Source: Paenibacillus sp. IHBB 10380
GTDB taxonomy: Bacteria; Bacillota; Bacilli; Paenibacillales; Paenibacillaceae
Assembly: GCF_000949425.1 (NCBI RefSeq)
Contig: NZ_CP010976.1
Coordinates: 3,286,001 to 3,350,000, forward strand
Direction: 5' to 3'
Length of the DNA stretch: 64,000 nucleotides
Shown here: in pieces, positions 32,802 through 42,199 of the stretch
Layout: each line of letters begins with the position of its first letter
How positions within the stretch are numbered: position 1 is the stretch's first letter
Program-made: the position numbers and the translations under genes
Notes under the pieces: model-generated
The model's input: only the letters and a program-made list of their open reading frames with translations
Databases searched by the model: none
Told to the model about the DNA's origin: nothing

Positions 32802-34400
32802 TTATTTGATTTTGAAAATGGTTACGGAATGGTTCAATTCCTCCGCTAGTTGTGCCAAGGATTGCGCAGTCGATGCCGTCTCCCCACTGCTTGCAGCCAC
32901 TTCTTCGGTAGCTGCGGATATGCTTTCAATTGCGTTCAAAACCTCTGACGATTGAGCAGCCTGTTCCTCACTTGCCGCGGCTATTTCCGTTACTTTGTAA
33001 GCTGTCTCGCTCACCATGGAAAGAATATGTTCAAATGCTTCACCCGTTTTTTGTGTGGAAGCTACACCTTCTTCTACTGCTCTTACACTTTGTTGCGTAT
33101 TCTCTTGCATACCTTTGATGATTTTCGTAATTTGCTTGGTTGCTTCACTACTTCGCTCAGCTAATTTCCTTACTTCATCCGCTACTACCGCAAACCCTCG
33201 CCCTTGGTCTCCAGCACGGGCCGCCTCAATGGCTGCATTAAGTGCAAGAAGATTAGTCTGTTCCGCAATATCGTCAATCACTTCAATAATCTCTCCGATT
33301 TTGTTCGAATCTCCTTCAAGTCTAGACATTTGTTCGTTAACACGAGTCATCCCATCAATGGAGATTTGGACAACCTTACCCCCATCCTGGGCAATATTCA
33401 TCGTTTTGTCAGACAGTTCAGACGCTTGCTCAGCGCCCCCTGCTACAGAATTAATGGCTAGGGATAATTCCCGGAACAACTCGTTCATCGTTTGCGCTGC
33501 ACTAGCTTGACTCATACTTCCACTAGCGATCTCCTCTGTACTAGCTGAAATCTGTTGGGAAGCCGCAGAGACCGTTTCTGCAGAGATCAGAATTCCACCT
33601 ACGGTTTGTCTTAAGTTCAGAATCATGTCATTTACTGAATTAGCCAACAATCCGATCTCATCTTTAGAATCCATATCCGATGTTTCGCTTAAGTCTCCAC
33701 CTGCTACTTTACCTAGCAAATTCACCACCCGATTTAACGGTCTTGCTATGATTTGAGATATCAAATAACCCAAGCCAATACTGATAAGGAGTGCTACAAT
33801 AATAACAGCGATCGTAATAGAACGAGAGGACGTATATAAGTCATTGGCGAACTCTCCTGCCCCCTTCGCCTGCTTCATGTTCATGTCTATTAAACTTTGC
33901 AGCAAGTCTGTCAATTCATCAGTCGCTGTTTGTATATCACCTGAAGATAGATACTTTGTATATTCTTCCGAGCTTATATCGCTATTGTTCATTTCAATGG
34001 CTTCATTTAGACTTGTAGTATAACGTTGCCATATCGAAGAATAATCCTTCATTTTTTCCTGTTCCTCTACCCTTAAGGCTGTCTTGCTATATTTATTGAT
34101 CACGGCTTCGATTTGATTAAGATTTCCGTGAATTCTATTCTTATAATCGTTAGTCTCTGCCTCTGTTTTAGCGAGCGTGTTAATGTCACGAATTTCTATT
34201 CTATTCAGTAGAAATAATTCATTCACTTCACCAAGATAAGCAATAGGAGTTAACCGGTTATCATACATATCCACAATAGCTTCATCCATTTTATTCAAAT
34301 TGCTTATTCCATATATTCCAACTACGCCTAATATAACAGCAACAATAACAAACGCAGAAATTAATTTTACAGCTGTTTTCAAATTATAAAACCACTTCAT
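32802..34400 (-). CDS. Methyl-accepting chemotaxis protein with four-helix-bundle sensor
   Basis: A 532-residue receptor starting [20 protein letters not shown], the usual 4HB_MCP start. The extracellular part (about 35-180) is helical ([20 protein letters not shown]), then come a second span, HAMP and the signalling tip [26 protein letters not shown] precedes the ATG. It is the first gene of the chemotaxis operon. The ligand is unknown. Confidence 0.92.
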   Translation of the reverse strand: MKWFYNLKTAVKLISAFVIVAVILGVVGIYGISNLNKMDEAIVDMYDNRLTPIAYLGEVNELFLLNRIEIRDINTLAKTEAETNDYKNRIHGNLNQIEAVINKYSKTALRVEEQEKMKDYSSIWQRYTTSLNEAIEMNNSDISSEEYTKYLSSGDIQTATDELTDLLQSLIDMNMKQAKGAGEFANDLYTSSRSITIAVIIVALLISIGLGYLISQIIARPLNRVVNLLGKVAGGDLSETSDMDSKDEIGLLANSVNDMILNLRQTVGGILISAETVSAASQQISASTEEIASGSMSQASAAQTMNELFRELSLAINSVAGGAEQASELSDKTMNIAQDGGKVVQISIDGMTRVNEQMSRLEGDSNKIGEIIEVIDDIAEQTNLLALNAAIEAARAGDQGRGFAVVADEVRKLAERSSEATKQITKIIKGMQENTQQSVRAVEEGVASTQKTGEAFEHILSMVSETAYKVTEIAAASEEQAAQSSEVLNAIESISAATEEVAASSGETASTAQSLAQLAEELNHSVTIFKIK

Positions 34401-34436
34401 GTTTCAACACCTCATTCTCTATTATGGTTGTACTAT

Positions 34437-34458
34437 ATTGCCACATCATTGCCACATC
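34437..34458. repeat. 11-base tandem direct repeat upstream of the chemotaxis operon
   Basis: ATTGCCACATC occurs twice in immediate succession, 37 bases before the first receptor gene. This is the position of a promoter or an activator site. Its function is not known. Confidence 0.45.
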
Positions 34459-34783
34459 GTGAAGAAGTCCTTTAAGATCATCCACGTATAAACAGGGGTC
34501 ATCCAACAGATCTCTAATCCCTTCATGACCATTCACCTAGATCTTCCTTCCCATGTTTTTATCCGCAGTACACTCCTTAAGAACTAGAATCATCATAAAC
34601 TCTATGAATATTTAGGTAACCGAAAACGTATGGCGCGATCACGCAATGTTATTGTGGTACTTCGCAAAGCTTATGCGCAAAGTGTATGAACACAAAAAGA
34701 AACGACTTCACCCTTAAAAGGACTGAACCGTTTCTCTTAGAAATATAAGCAAGTATTTTGAAAACTTAACCTCTTTTATATTT
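34459..34783. other. Intergenic region upstream of the chemotaxis operon
   Basis: No gene is supported. A long imperfect hairpin at about 34698-34736 (AAACGACTTCACCCTT paired with AAAGGACTGAACCGTTT) followed leftward by TTTTTG may be a second terminator for the two-component operon on the right. The block at 34621-34690 is GC-richer and has short inverted repeats around AAGCTTATGCGC, like an extragenic repeat. Confidence 0.4.
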
Positions 34784-34817
34784 AAAAAAATCCCGCTTCA
34801 CATGAATGTGAACGAGA
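34784..34817 (-). terminator. Intrinsic terminator after the NarL/FixJ-type regulator gene
   Basis: In the leftward direction TCTCGTTCACAT pairs with ATGTGAAGCGGGA and is followed by seven Ts. Confidence 0.85.
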
Positions 34818-34845
34818 CCTATTTATAAGAACATTTGCAAAAAAC

Positions 34846-35505
34846 TCACTTCAAAATAAAATCTGAGTCCATCAAGATCCCCATCTGTTTAGCCTTTATA
34901 GCCGCTTCCATTCTTGATTTAACATTTAGCTTAAGGAATAGATTAGTTAAGCTATATTCTAGTGACCGCTGGCTCATGAATACAACTTCAGCAATTTTCT
35001 TGTTACTTTTTCCTTTAGCTATCTCTTTTAATATCTCGTATTCCATATTACTGACGGTAGAGGTTGTCTGTTCTTCATCTGCTTTCGATCCTTTGAACTT
35101 CGTTCTTCTCAATTGTTTAACTAAGGAAAGGGGTAGAATGACTTCCCCCTTTAAGGCACACCGAATAGCCGTGACGAGTTGCTCTCTATTGGTTGACTTG
35201 GAAATAAATCCAAATATACCGATTTCAATCATCAAGTTGAAGTGGTTATTAATTTCATAGCCTGTGTAGATTAATATGATAGCATTTGAATTCATTCTTA
35301 ATACTTGTTCGGCCAGATCGATCCCATTCACATCAGCGATATGAAGATCAAATAACATTACATCAAAGGATTGTGAACTTACCATATCCATAACTTTCTC
35401 AGCGGAATCCGCCAGATAAACCTTTATATCCCCTTCTTGTTCGAGTATCATCTTAGTTCCTTCCATCACCATTGGATGGTCATCTACCAACAAAATATGA
35501 ATCAT
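34846..35505 (-). CDS. NarL/FixJ-family response regulator
   Basis: A 219-residue regulator with an N-terminal receiver (acidic pair at 8-9, phospho-Asp53 in VMLFDLHIADVNG, Lys in GFISKSTNREQL). The C-terminal LuxR-type HTH reads MEYEILKEIAKGKSNKKIAEVV, then SQRSLEYSLTNLFLKLNVKSR. The HTH recognition segment is a little atypical (RSLEYSLTNLF where most have KTVKNHLSNIF). The gene follows the sensor kinase gene by 37 bases and is its obvious partner. Targets are unknown; the divergently placed chemotaxis operon is a candidate. Confidence 0.9.
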   Translation of the reverse strand: MIHILLVDDHPMVMEGTKMILEQEGDIKVYLADSAEKVMDMVSSQSFDVMLFDLHIADVNGIDLAEQVLRMNSNAIILIYTGYEINNHFNLMIEIGIFGFISKSTNREQLVTAIRCALKGEVILPLSLVKQLRRTKFKGSKADEEQTTSTVSNMEYEILKEIAKGKSNKKIAEVVFMSQRSLEYSLTNLFLKLNVKSRMEAAIKAKQMGILMDSDFILK

Positions 35506-35542
35506 CTTGTCCTACATCCTCTATCCGTTTAGTATTCCACAT

Positions 35543-38485
35543 CTATCTTTTACAAGATACAGATATATATATAGCTAGTCCCTTGTTCTTGGACGAGAGA
35601 AACTGTATTGTCCCATCCATACTACGAACCCGTTCTCTCATACCATATATACCCATGCGTGTAGGAGAATTCTCTGTCCCTGTAAGTTCCATACCAATCC
35701 CATTATCTTCATATTCCAATCGAACACGGTTACCTTGACTTGATAGGATGATCCGAACTTCTGTTGCAGAGGAATGTTTCGCAGCATTAGCTAAGAGCTC
35801 CTGTACAATGCGATATAGACCAATAAGCACATCATCATCTAACTTTTGATTGAAATGTTCTGCATCAAAATGAATAGCATAGTTTGTACGCAATTGAGTG
35901 AAGTCGAACAGCGTCTCAAGCGAAGAAATAAGTCCACCTTTTATTATCATAGGCGGTCTTAGCTCATTACACGTGATACGTATTTGATGAATAACATTTA
36001 ACAAACCCTCCGTGATTTGCTCGAGTTGCTCTCGGAGTTCACCTGGGATCGATCGATCTATCAAAAGGAAATCAAGCTTGCGATACCAGATAATTTGCTC
36101 TTGAAGTGCAGAGTCATGTAAGTCCTGAGCAAGATGTTTTCTCTCATTCTCGGACAAGTTGAACAAGAACCTTAGGAGCCATGGTGGAGTGAATTGCCCA
36201 GAGGCAGCCTGTTCAAGCTCCTTGGTTAAGTCTTCGATTAACAGGAAGTGATCAAATAGAACGCTCACATATCGGGTAATTGTCTTAAGCCACACTCTTA
36301 TCGATGTAATATTTAGGATGATCGGTTTTTCATCAATACAAAGTAAATAGCTCTTCCCCTTGGTCTCTCCTATTTTAAGCGAATAACCTTTTTCCGTTTC
36401 GATAATCTCGCATAACTTATCATGATTATGTTCAACTTCAATGATGCTTACGTTTGAAACCTCTAATAGTTCTCGTACTTCTTTCAACAAACGCTCTTCC
36501 ATCTGACTTATTTTCATAATACCGAAAAGATCATGTGAAAATTGGTCCAGACTCATCTGTAATCGATAATACCGTTCCTCGCTTTCACGAATGGTTTGCT
36601 CTGAATTCTTTCTGTCCTCTTCCGCCCTTTTCCGATCTCTTATATCACGAAAAATAGATATACCTGCGTTTTCTCCCTTATAGGAAATGCTACTAGCCAT
36701 CACTTCAACATCGATAATTTCACCATCTGCTCGGATGACCTTTTGTTCATTAGGTGAAGAGAGCCTTTGTTGCTTATAGATGGATTCTCTCAGTCTCTCC
36801 TTCACCAACGTCCTATAGTCGGGATGAACACATTGGAAAATAGATTTCCCGACCAATTCACTTAAACTTGACACCCCGAATAACTCAAGACCGGCAAAGT
36901 TTACATAGATAAACTTATAGTCACTATGGAGAACGATCGCTTCAGGTGACAATTCAATCAGTCTCTGATAACGCTCCTCACTCGCTCTAAGTTCGTTCTC
37001 AATTTTCACCTTTTTAGTGATATCCCTCGATAATATGACGATATTCGCCATTTCTCCATCATCTCCAAAAACCGGAGTACCCAAGGATTCAAGATAAATG
37101 ATATAACCATTTACATGGACAAATCGAATGCGTAACAATTTGCTTCTTTTTGTTTTAAACATATCTTTGATTTGTTCTATCAAATCTTGCCGATCATCCG
37201 GATGAATGTGTTCTAATATCGTAGTGTCCATAATTAATTCTATAGGGATACCTAATATACTCTGACAAGAAGGTGAGGCAACACTAACATTACCAACAGA
37301 GTCTAAGACTACCATCATATCTTTCATATTATCGGTAATTAACCGGTACTCAGCTTCACATTCAGCCAATCTTTTCTCGGTTTCCCTTTTAACAGTAACT
37401 TCTTTAGCGATGGCAAAGACACCCACAATTCGATTGTTCACTTGAATGGGGACGTTCATCAAATCCCAGTGAACAACTCCTCCATCCTTATGATGAGATG
37501 TCACTACATAATGTTGGGAGTCTCCTTCTATGGCCTTTTCAAAATAATCAGTCATCTGCCCCGCATGCTCAGCACCAAAGACATTCATGATAGAAAGACT
37601 CTCTTCGGAACTATTCAATTGTTCTCCTGTAATATTCTCGGCAACCGGATTGCTCGCTAGGATATTTCCGAACAGATCTAATTCGCACACGACATCTGAG
37701 TTATACTCAAATAAAGATTTATAACGTTGCTCGTTTCTGTGTAGAGCTTCTTCCATAACCTTTCTTGCGGTAATATCAGCCACTATACCGTCGAGACGAA
37801 CCACAGATCGGGATCGATCCAGACTGGGTATGATCCTGACTTGGATCCACCTGATTTCGCCATTGGCGTGGATAATCCGATATTCGTTGAGATCTGGAAT
37901 TCCTTGTGCTACAGTTGCCATTATTTTTTCGATAATACCTTTCTCGTCTTTATGGATAATATCTGACCAAAAGTTACTTTCCTTTGCTTTCTCCGCTGGA
38001 TATCCTGTAATTTTAGCTATAGCATCCGAAATGAAAGATACCCTCCGCGAAATGGTATCATAGGACCAGATGGCCACGTCAATCGTATCCAACATCTTTT
38101 GATACAATGAGAATGTGCTTTCTAATTGTTCCTGCATGGTCTTCTTTTCAGTTATATCGAGTACAATTCCATCTATTCGATAAACCTCATTATCCTTATT
38201 TAGAACAGGAATACCGATACTTTGAACCCACATGAGCTCATTGTTATGAATAAGGATACGATGCTCCAGGCTACTTGTCTGACCCGTATATAACTTATCC
38301 ATGTGTTCTTTGAAGATATGGACATCTTCTGCATATACCATTTCTTGCAAGAGATTGGGCCTGTGGTATCTTTCATCGCTCAAGACCCCGCCCCACCTCT
38401 TAAAGTCACTCGACATGCTCAGCAGATTGGTTTCCTTATCAATTGACCAAGTGGTTATACCCCTGTTGCTGAGTGAATTCATCAT
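35543..38485 (-). CDS. Cytosolic histidine kinase with five PAS domains (NarX/DesK-type core)
   Basis: A protein of about 980 residues without membrane spans. Five PAS domains follow one another (ends marked by DITEKKT, DITARKV, KEVTVKRE, DITKKVK and DIRDRKR), each with its S-box. A GAF-like or linker region lies at about 640-770. The kinase core has HisKA_3 with the phospho-His in KHLAQDLHDSALQEQIIW, then an ATPase domain with ELLANAAKHSSATEVRI and DNGIGMEL. The ATG pair at 38480-38485 follows AAGGTGG and is better supported than the ATG at 38515. It probably integrates intracellular redox, light or small-molecule signals. Confidence 0.9.
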   Translation of the reverse strand: MMNSLSNRGITTWSIDKETNLLSMSSDFKRWGGVLSDERYHRPNLLQEMVYAEDVHIFKEHMDKLYTGQTSSLEHRILIHNNELMWVQSIGIPVLNKDNEVYRIDGIVLDITEKKTMQEQLESTFSLYQKMLDTIDVAIWSYDTISRRVSFISDAIAKITGYPAEKAKESNFWSDIIHKDEKGIIEKIMATVAQGIPDLNEYRIIHANGEIRWIQVRIIPSLDRSRSVVRLDGIVADITARKVMEEALHRNEQRYKSLFEYNSDVVCELDLFGNILASNPVAENITGEQLNSSEESLSIMNVFGAEHAGQMTDYFEKAIEGDSQHYVVTSHHKDGGVVHWDLMNVPIQVNNRIVGVFAIAKEVTVKRETEKRLAECEAEYRLITDNMKDMMVVLDSVGNVSVASPSCQSILGIPIELIMDTTILEHIHPDDRQDLIEQIKDMFKTKRSKLLRIRFVHVNGYIIYLESLGTPVFGDDGEMANIVILSRDITKKVKIENELRASEERYQRLIELSPEAIVLHSDYKFIYVNFAGLELFGVSSLSELVGKSIFQCVHPDYRTLVKERLRESIYKQQRLSSPNEQKVIRADGEIIDVEVMASSISYKGENAGISIFRDIRDRKRAEEDRKNSEQTIRESEERYYRLQMSLDQFSHDLFGIMKISQMEERLLKEVRELLEVSNVSIIEVEHNHDKLCEIIETEKGYSLKIGETKGKSYLLCIDEKPIILNITSIRVWLKTITRYVSVLFDHFLLIEDLTKELEQAASGQFTPPWLLRFLFNLSENERKHLAQDLHDSALQEQIIWYRKLDFLLIDRSIPGELREQLEQITEGLLNVIHQIRITCNELRPPMIIKGGLISSLETLFDFTQLRTNYAIHFDAEHFNQKLDDDVLIGLYRIVQELLANAAKHSSATEVRIILSSQGNRVRLEYEDNGIGMELTGTENSPTRMGIYGMRERVRSMDGTIQFLSSKNKGLAIYISVSCKR

Positions 38486-38950
38486 ACCTGCGACCACCTT
38501 CTCATTAAATCTCATTCTTCAACCGAAATTAACATATTAATTAATTGTTCCTATATAAAAGATAACTGTCCGTGCAACCCATCAACGAACTCGAGTAGAG
38601 ACCCTTTTTAATCGCATTTACAACCGTTTGTTCCTCCAAAATAATTTATTTTTTAAATTAAAATAATCGATAAATAAAAAATTTAAAACAAGTGTACCTA
38701 TTAACACTATAAGAGAATTCCTAAGTGGGTATACGGTCCTACAGTCCTATCTTTCACGAAAAAAATCATATATTGTCACTATAGTTGTTAAAATTTTGGT
38801 ATTGACGACAGATGTTATGTAAGGTATGTAAGCGAAATAATAAACAACGTTTGTTATTCAATTTAACTCTCTCTATGACGAGAAGTACTCTGAACCAATA
38901 CAACATTGCTCCCATAAAAGAATCATTCCTTGGAACAAAATGGAACGTTA
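38486..38950. other. Intergenic region between kinase and MerR genes
   Basis: AT-rich with no supported gene. Two opposed open frames (38766-38963 and 38812-39012) lack ribosome binding sites and protein-like composition. It probably holds the promoter of the kinase operon, which I could not place. Confidence 0.5.
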
Positions 38951-38980
38951 AAACCTCGATCATAGAAATAATCGAGGTTT
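38951..38980 (-). terminator. Hairpin terminator after the MerR gene
   Basis: AAACCTCGAT and ATCGAGGTTT form a perfect 10-base stem with a 10-base loop. The T-run on the leftward side is short (TTTT), so strength is uncertain. Confidence 0.6.
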
Positions 38981-39013
38981 CAACAAACTCTTTACATTAT
39001 AAATCCATTTGAA

Positions 39014-39829
39014 TTATGACTTCTTCACAGGATAGCACACCTCAGTAACCCAGTGATCCGGATTGGACTCCGTAGCAGGCCCTACATGATAGATGCTAAA
39101 CATCGAACCGTCAAATTCATAATAATTATCTGAAATCCAGTTCGCTATCGATACATTAGCCTCTCTGAGCAAGGAATAACTGCCCGTAATCATAGCCGAA
39201 GCAACCGTGATCGGTGCAACCCTCTTGAAACGAACATGATCTGTATCCCTATAGGTTCCCGTAACTGAAAGCTGAATTTCTACATCAACATCACTCTCTT
39301 TGTACCCCTCATCATGAAAAATGGCTAGGCTGTAGCATGGAGTTGCCATTTGCAGACTTCCTCCTGCTTCCTTCTCCAATCTTGCCCAAAGCTGTCCTTC
39401 TTGGTCATAGGCCGAAATCACATCTCTAAGACTCGCTACATATCTCTCCGGAATCTCTTTTAAGTTAACATCATAGTTCATATTTACACGATCCTCTCCT
39501 AATCTGTAAATCGTATTCTGCAGGAGCGTCAGCCTTTGTTGCAGCACTTTCTCCTCCTCTTTCATTTGGGCATGTTGAATAATCAAGTGCTTCCTCAGAG
39601 TCTCTACATCATCATATTCCGTGAGAATCTTCCCAATTGCCGGAATACCGAACCCAAGCCCCTTTAGGACCTGTATTCTGTTTGAAATTGTTAACTGTGC
39701 CGCACTGTAATAACGATACCCTGTGAAATCATCAATATGGTCTGGAATGAGCAAACCCAACTCATTATAATGTCGTAGCATCCGGATACTAATTCTCGAC
39801 AGTTTTGAGAAATCACCTATTCTAAACAT
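39014..39829 (-). CDS. MerR-family regulator with GyrI-like effector domain
   Basis: A 271-residue regulator. The N-terminal MerR winged helix reads MFRIGDFSKLSRISIRMLRHYNELGLL, then GYRYYSAAQL. A dimerisation helix follows, and the C-terminal half (about 115-271) is a GyrI-like small-molecule domain as in BmrR-type multidrug sensors (YDVNLKEIPERYVASLRDVI, then WISDNYYEF). ATG 39829 follows AAAGGA; the longer frame to 39922 reads through the promoter. It likely senses a hydrophobic or cationic compound. No efflux gene is adjacent, so its target is unclear. Confidence 0.88.
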   Translation of the reverse strand: MFRIGDFSKLSRISIRMLRHYNELGLLIPDHIDDFTGYRYYSAAQLTISNRIQVLKGLGFGIPAIGKILTEYDDVETLRKHLIIQHAQMKEEEKVLQQRLTLLQNTIYRLGEDRVNMNYDVNLKEIPERYVASLRDVISAYDQEGQLWARLEKEAGGSLQMATPCYSLAIFHDEGYKESDVDVEIQLSVTGTYRDTDHVRFKRVAPITVASAMITGSYSLLREANVSIANWISDNYYEFDGSMFSIYHVGPATESNPDHWVTEVCYPVKKS

Positions 39830-39958
39830 ATTTATCCTTTCTACCGGTAAATTTGAGCTCATATATAGAATGAAGTATGACATAGTGGCAGAGTCAAGAG
39901 ATAATAAAAAGATCACCTTCATTTGAAAATGAGGGTGATTTGTAGTTAATCTACCAAC

Positions 39959-40981
39959 CTAGTGTTTATTTGCCTCACGCCACATTCCGAGCAAGTCTTC
40001 TCGTTGCTCGGCAGCGATATCGAAATGGTACGTCGTCAGCAACTCCTCTAACTTGACAGAAGCCAGTAAGGGATGGGTCTTAATATTCGGAATCACAGGA
40101 AAAGAGAAAGCTGAATTCATATAATCTGTCTGAGCATCCTTCGACAGTACGAAGTCCACGAGTTGCTCCGCGGCAGCTTTATTGTCTCCACTCTTCAGAA
40201 TGGATATAGCCCCAATCTCCCATCCTGCTTGCGGAGGAATAGAGGAATGAATACTGTAACCTGAATTCGTAAACCGAAGCTGATCTCCCATGAAGCTGAT
40301 GACGGCAGCGACTTCACCTACAGCAAGTCGCTGGGCAGAACTAATTCCTGAGAATGTAGTCGCTGAACTCTGCATCTTGAGCGCGTGCATAAGCTCTACA
40401 GCCTTCTTCTCGCCACGTTCCTGAGCAAGAGAAGCTAACAAGGTATATCCCGTGCCTGACGTTTCGGGATCAGGAATTTCAATTTTTCCCTTAAGTTCTG
40501 GACGCAGGAGGTCCTCATATCTCTCCGGTAGCGGTAAAGCTGCAAGTTGGGAGTCCTGCTTCCATACCTGCTCGTTTACACCAATCGCCAGTGCACCCAT
40601 ATACATTCCCGTCCAATATCCGAATTTATCCTTGTATACTTCAGGTATCTGATCACTCATACGCGATGAATACCGAACTAATTTCCCGTTACTCTTAAGC
40701 TGCTCATGAAGATCCGCAGGTCCTCCGAGGACGACATCGATTCCTGTCTTGTTCATCGATAACAGATGATAGCTCGCTTCTCCCCCGGACATACGAATAA
40801 CCTCGTAGGACTGCCCGGTCTCCTTTTTAAACTTCTCCAACAGAATGCGTGCCTCATCCTCCTGAAAAATCACATATACCGTAAGCGGCTGATTGCTTTG
40901 CTGCCCGGGATAGATATAGATCGATATAAGGGTAAGTACGGCTACCACAACCACGACAATAATAATGCCTCTATTTCTCAA
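39959..40981 (-). CDS. AfuA/FbpA-like ABC transporter substrate-binding protein, second copy
   Basis: A 340-residue binding protein anchored by an N-terminal hydrophobic segment (GIIIVVVVVAVLTLISIYIY) without a lipobox. The mature part begins LTVYVIFQEDEARILLEKFKKETG and includes PETSGTGYTLLASLAQ and AAVISFMGDQLRF. The TTG at 40981 is chosen because GGGAGGAG precedes it; the open frame extends to 41047. It is a paralogue of the binding protein at 43947 and lies after the ATPase gene, behind a terminator, suggesting reduced expression. Confidence 0.83.
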   Translation of the reverse strand: MRNRGIIIVVVVVAVLTLISIYIYPGQQSNQPLTVYVIFQEDEARILLEKFKKETGQSYEVIRMSGGEASYHLLSMNKTGIDVVLGGPADLHEQLKSNGKLVRYSSRMSDQIPEVYKDKFGYWTGMYMGALAIGVNEQVWKQDSQLAALPLPERYEDLLRPELKGKIEIPDPETSGTGYTLLASLAQERGEKKAVELMHALKMQSSATTFSGISSAQRLAVGEVAAVISFMGDQLRFTNSGYSIHSSIPPQAGWEIGAISILKSGDNKAAAEQLVDFVLSKDAQTDYMNSAFSFPVIPNIKTHPLLASVKLEELLTTYHFDIAAEQREDLLGMWREANKH

Positions 40982-41045
40982 GTAGAACGTCTCCTCCCGC
41001 TGTAACAAGCTTATAGCCGCCCTTGTAGGTTCCTTAAGATACGCC

Positions 41046-41076
41046 AAAAAAGGAAAACGATTGTTTTCCTTTTTTT
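41046..41076. terminator. Terminator between the ATPase gene and the second binding-protein gene
   Basis: GGAAAAC and GTTTTCC form a stem flanked by long A and T runs, active in both directions. Read-through would control the downstream binding protein. Confidence 0.75.
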
Positions 41077-41094
41077 AACCTCTATTTCACTCCA

Positions 41095-42180
41095 CTAATT
41101 AACCTTTTTAATAATATGAATTCTATCTGCCGCTGCACTCATCCGAACTTGACCTTCAAAAGTCTTCTGGCCAATATCATAAGCGTCGACAATCCATTCC
41201 TTACCAGATCCATCACCTAGGAAATATCGTTCTTTCTCCCCTAAGAACATCGATGATTTAACAGCTCCAATGACGTTAAACTCACCGATCTCCGGCTGAT
41301 TTAGACGTATTGACTCGGGGCGAATACTCAGAATAATCTCTTCGCCGACACTTAGCTTCTCGTCTGTAGGAATGGTAACCGTATCTTCTTCCGCTTGACC
41401 GTAGCGAACCGTTGCCTTACCCCCTTCTGCATGTACAACTACAGCTTCGGTAAAATTCGTCGTTCCAATAAAGTCTGCTACATATTGGGTACGCGGTTCA
41501 TAGTATATCTCATGTGGTGTACCGTACTGGTCAATAGCCCCCTTATTAAAGACGACGATTTGATCCGACATCGATAAAGCTTCCAGTTGATCATGTGTTA
41601 CGTAGATCACGGTTAACCCCAGCTCCTGCTGAATGCTCCGCAGCTCAACCCGTACCTCTTCACGTAATTTAGCGTCAAGGTTACTGAGTGGCTCATCCAG
41701 AAGAATAATCGGCGAGTTCATGACTAAGGCACGGGCCATAGCCACACGCTGTTGCTGGCCACCGGACATTTCATGTGGATAACGTTCTTCAAGTCCCGTT
41801 AATTTGACCTGAGCCATAACAGCCTGAACCCGTTGCTGTACTTCCTCTTCAGGCCGTTTCTTAATATCCAGTCCATAGGCAATATTATCAAATACCGTCA
41901 TATGCGGGAAAAGAGCATATTCTTGAAACACCATCGGGGTGCCCCGTTTGTAGGGTGGTAAATCATTAACCAACTTCCCGTCAATCCACACCTCACCCTC
42001 ATCGACGGTATAGAAACCTGCGATGGACCGGAGTAACGTCGTCTTACCACAACCACTCGGACCTAGAAAGGTTATGAACTTCCCCCGTTCAATCTGCAGG
42101 TTAATATTTTTCAGGACGTGGTTATTACCAAACACTTTATTCACATTTTTTAGATCTAGTAGTATCTTTGATTCCATCAT
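41095..42180 (-). CDS. ABC transporter ATP-binding protein, FbpC/PotA type
   Basis: A 361-residue ATPase with Walker A GPSGCGKTT, Q-loop VFQEYALFPHMT, signature MSGGQQQRVAMA, Walker B IILLDEPLSNLD, switch YVTHDQLEALSMSD, and a C-terminal TOBE-like domain (SIRPESIRL). It energises the permease encoded directly upstream. The start follows AAGGGAG. Confidence 0.92.
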   Translation of the reverse strand: MMESKILLDLKNVNKVFGNNHVLKNINLQIERGKFITFLGPSGCGKTTLLRSIAGFYTVDEGEVWIDGKLVNDLPPYKRGTPMVFQEYALFPHMTVFDNIAYGLDIKKRPEEEVQQRVQAVMAQVKLTGLEERYPHEMSGGQQQRVAMARALVMNSPIILLDEPLSNLDAKLREEVRVELRSIQQELGLTVIYVTHDQLEALSMSDQIVVFNKGAIDQYGTPHEIYYEPRTQYVADFIGTTNFTEAVVVHAEGGKATVRYGQAEEDTVTIPTDEKLSVGEEIILSIRPESIRLNQPEIGEFNVIGAVKSSMFLGEKERYFLGDGSGKEWIVDAYDIGQKTFEGQVRMSAAADRIHIIKKVN

Positions 42181-42199
42181 GTCCACTCCCTTCTATAAA

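Noticed and set aside
38766..39012. Two opposed frames before the MerR gene
   Set aside because: They are mutually antisense in AT-rich spacer, without ribosome sites or recognisable domains.
39830..39922. N-terminal extension of the MerR protein and a MerR-type 19-base-spacer promoter
   Set aside because: The extension reads through the ribosome site and promoter. A TTGACT is present but no -10 box at 19 bases was found, so I do not claim the operator.
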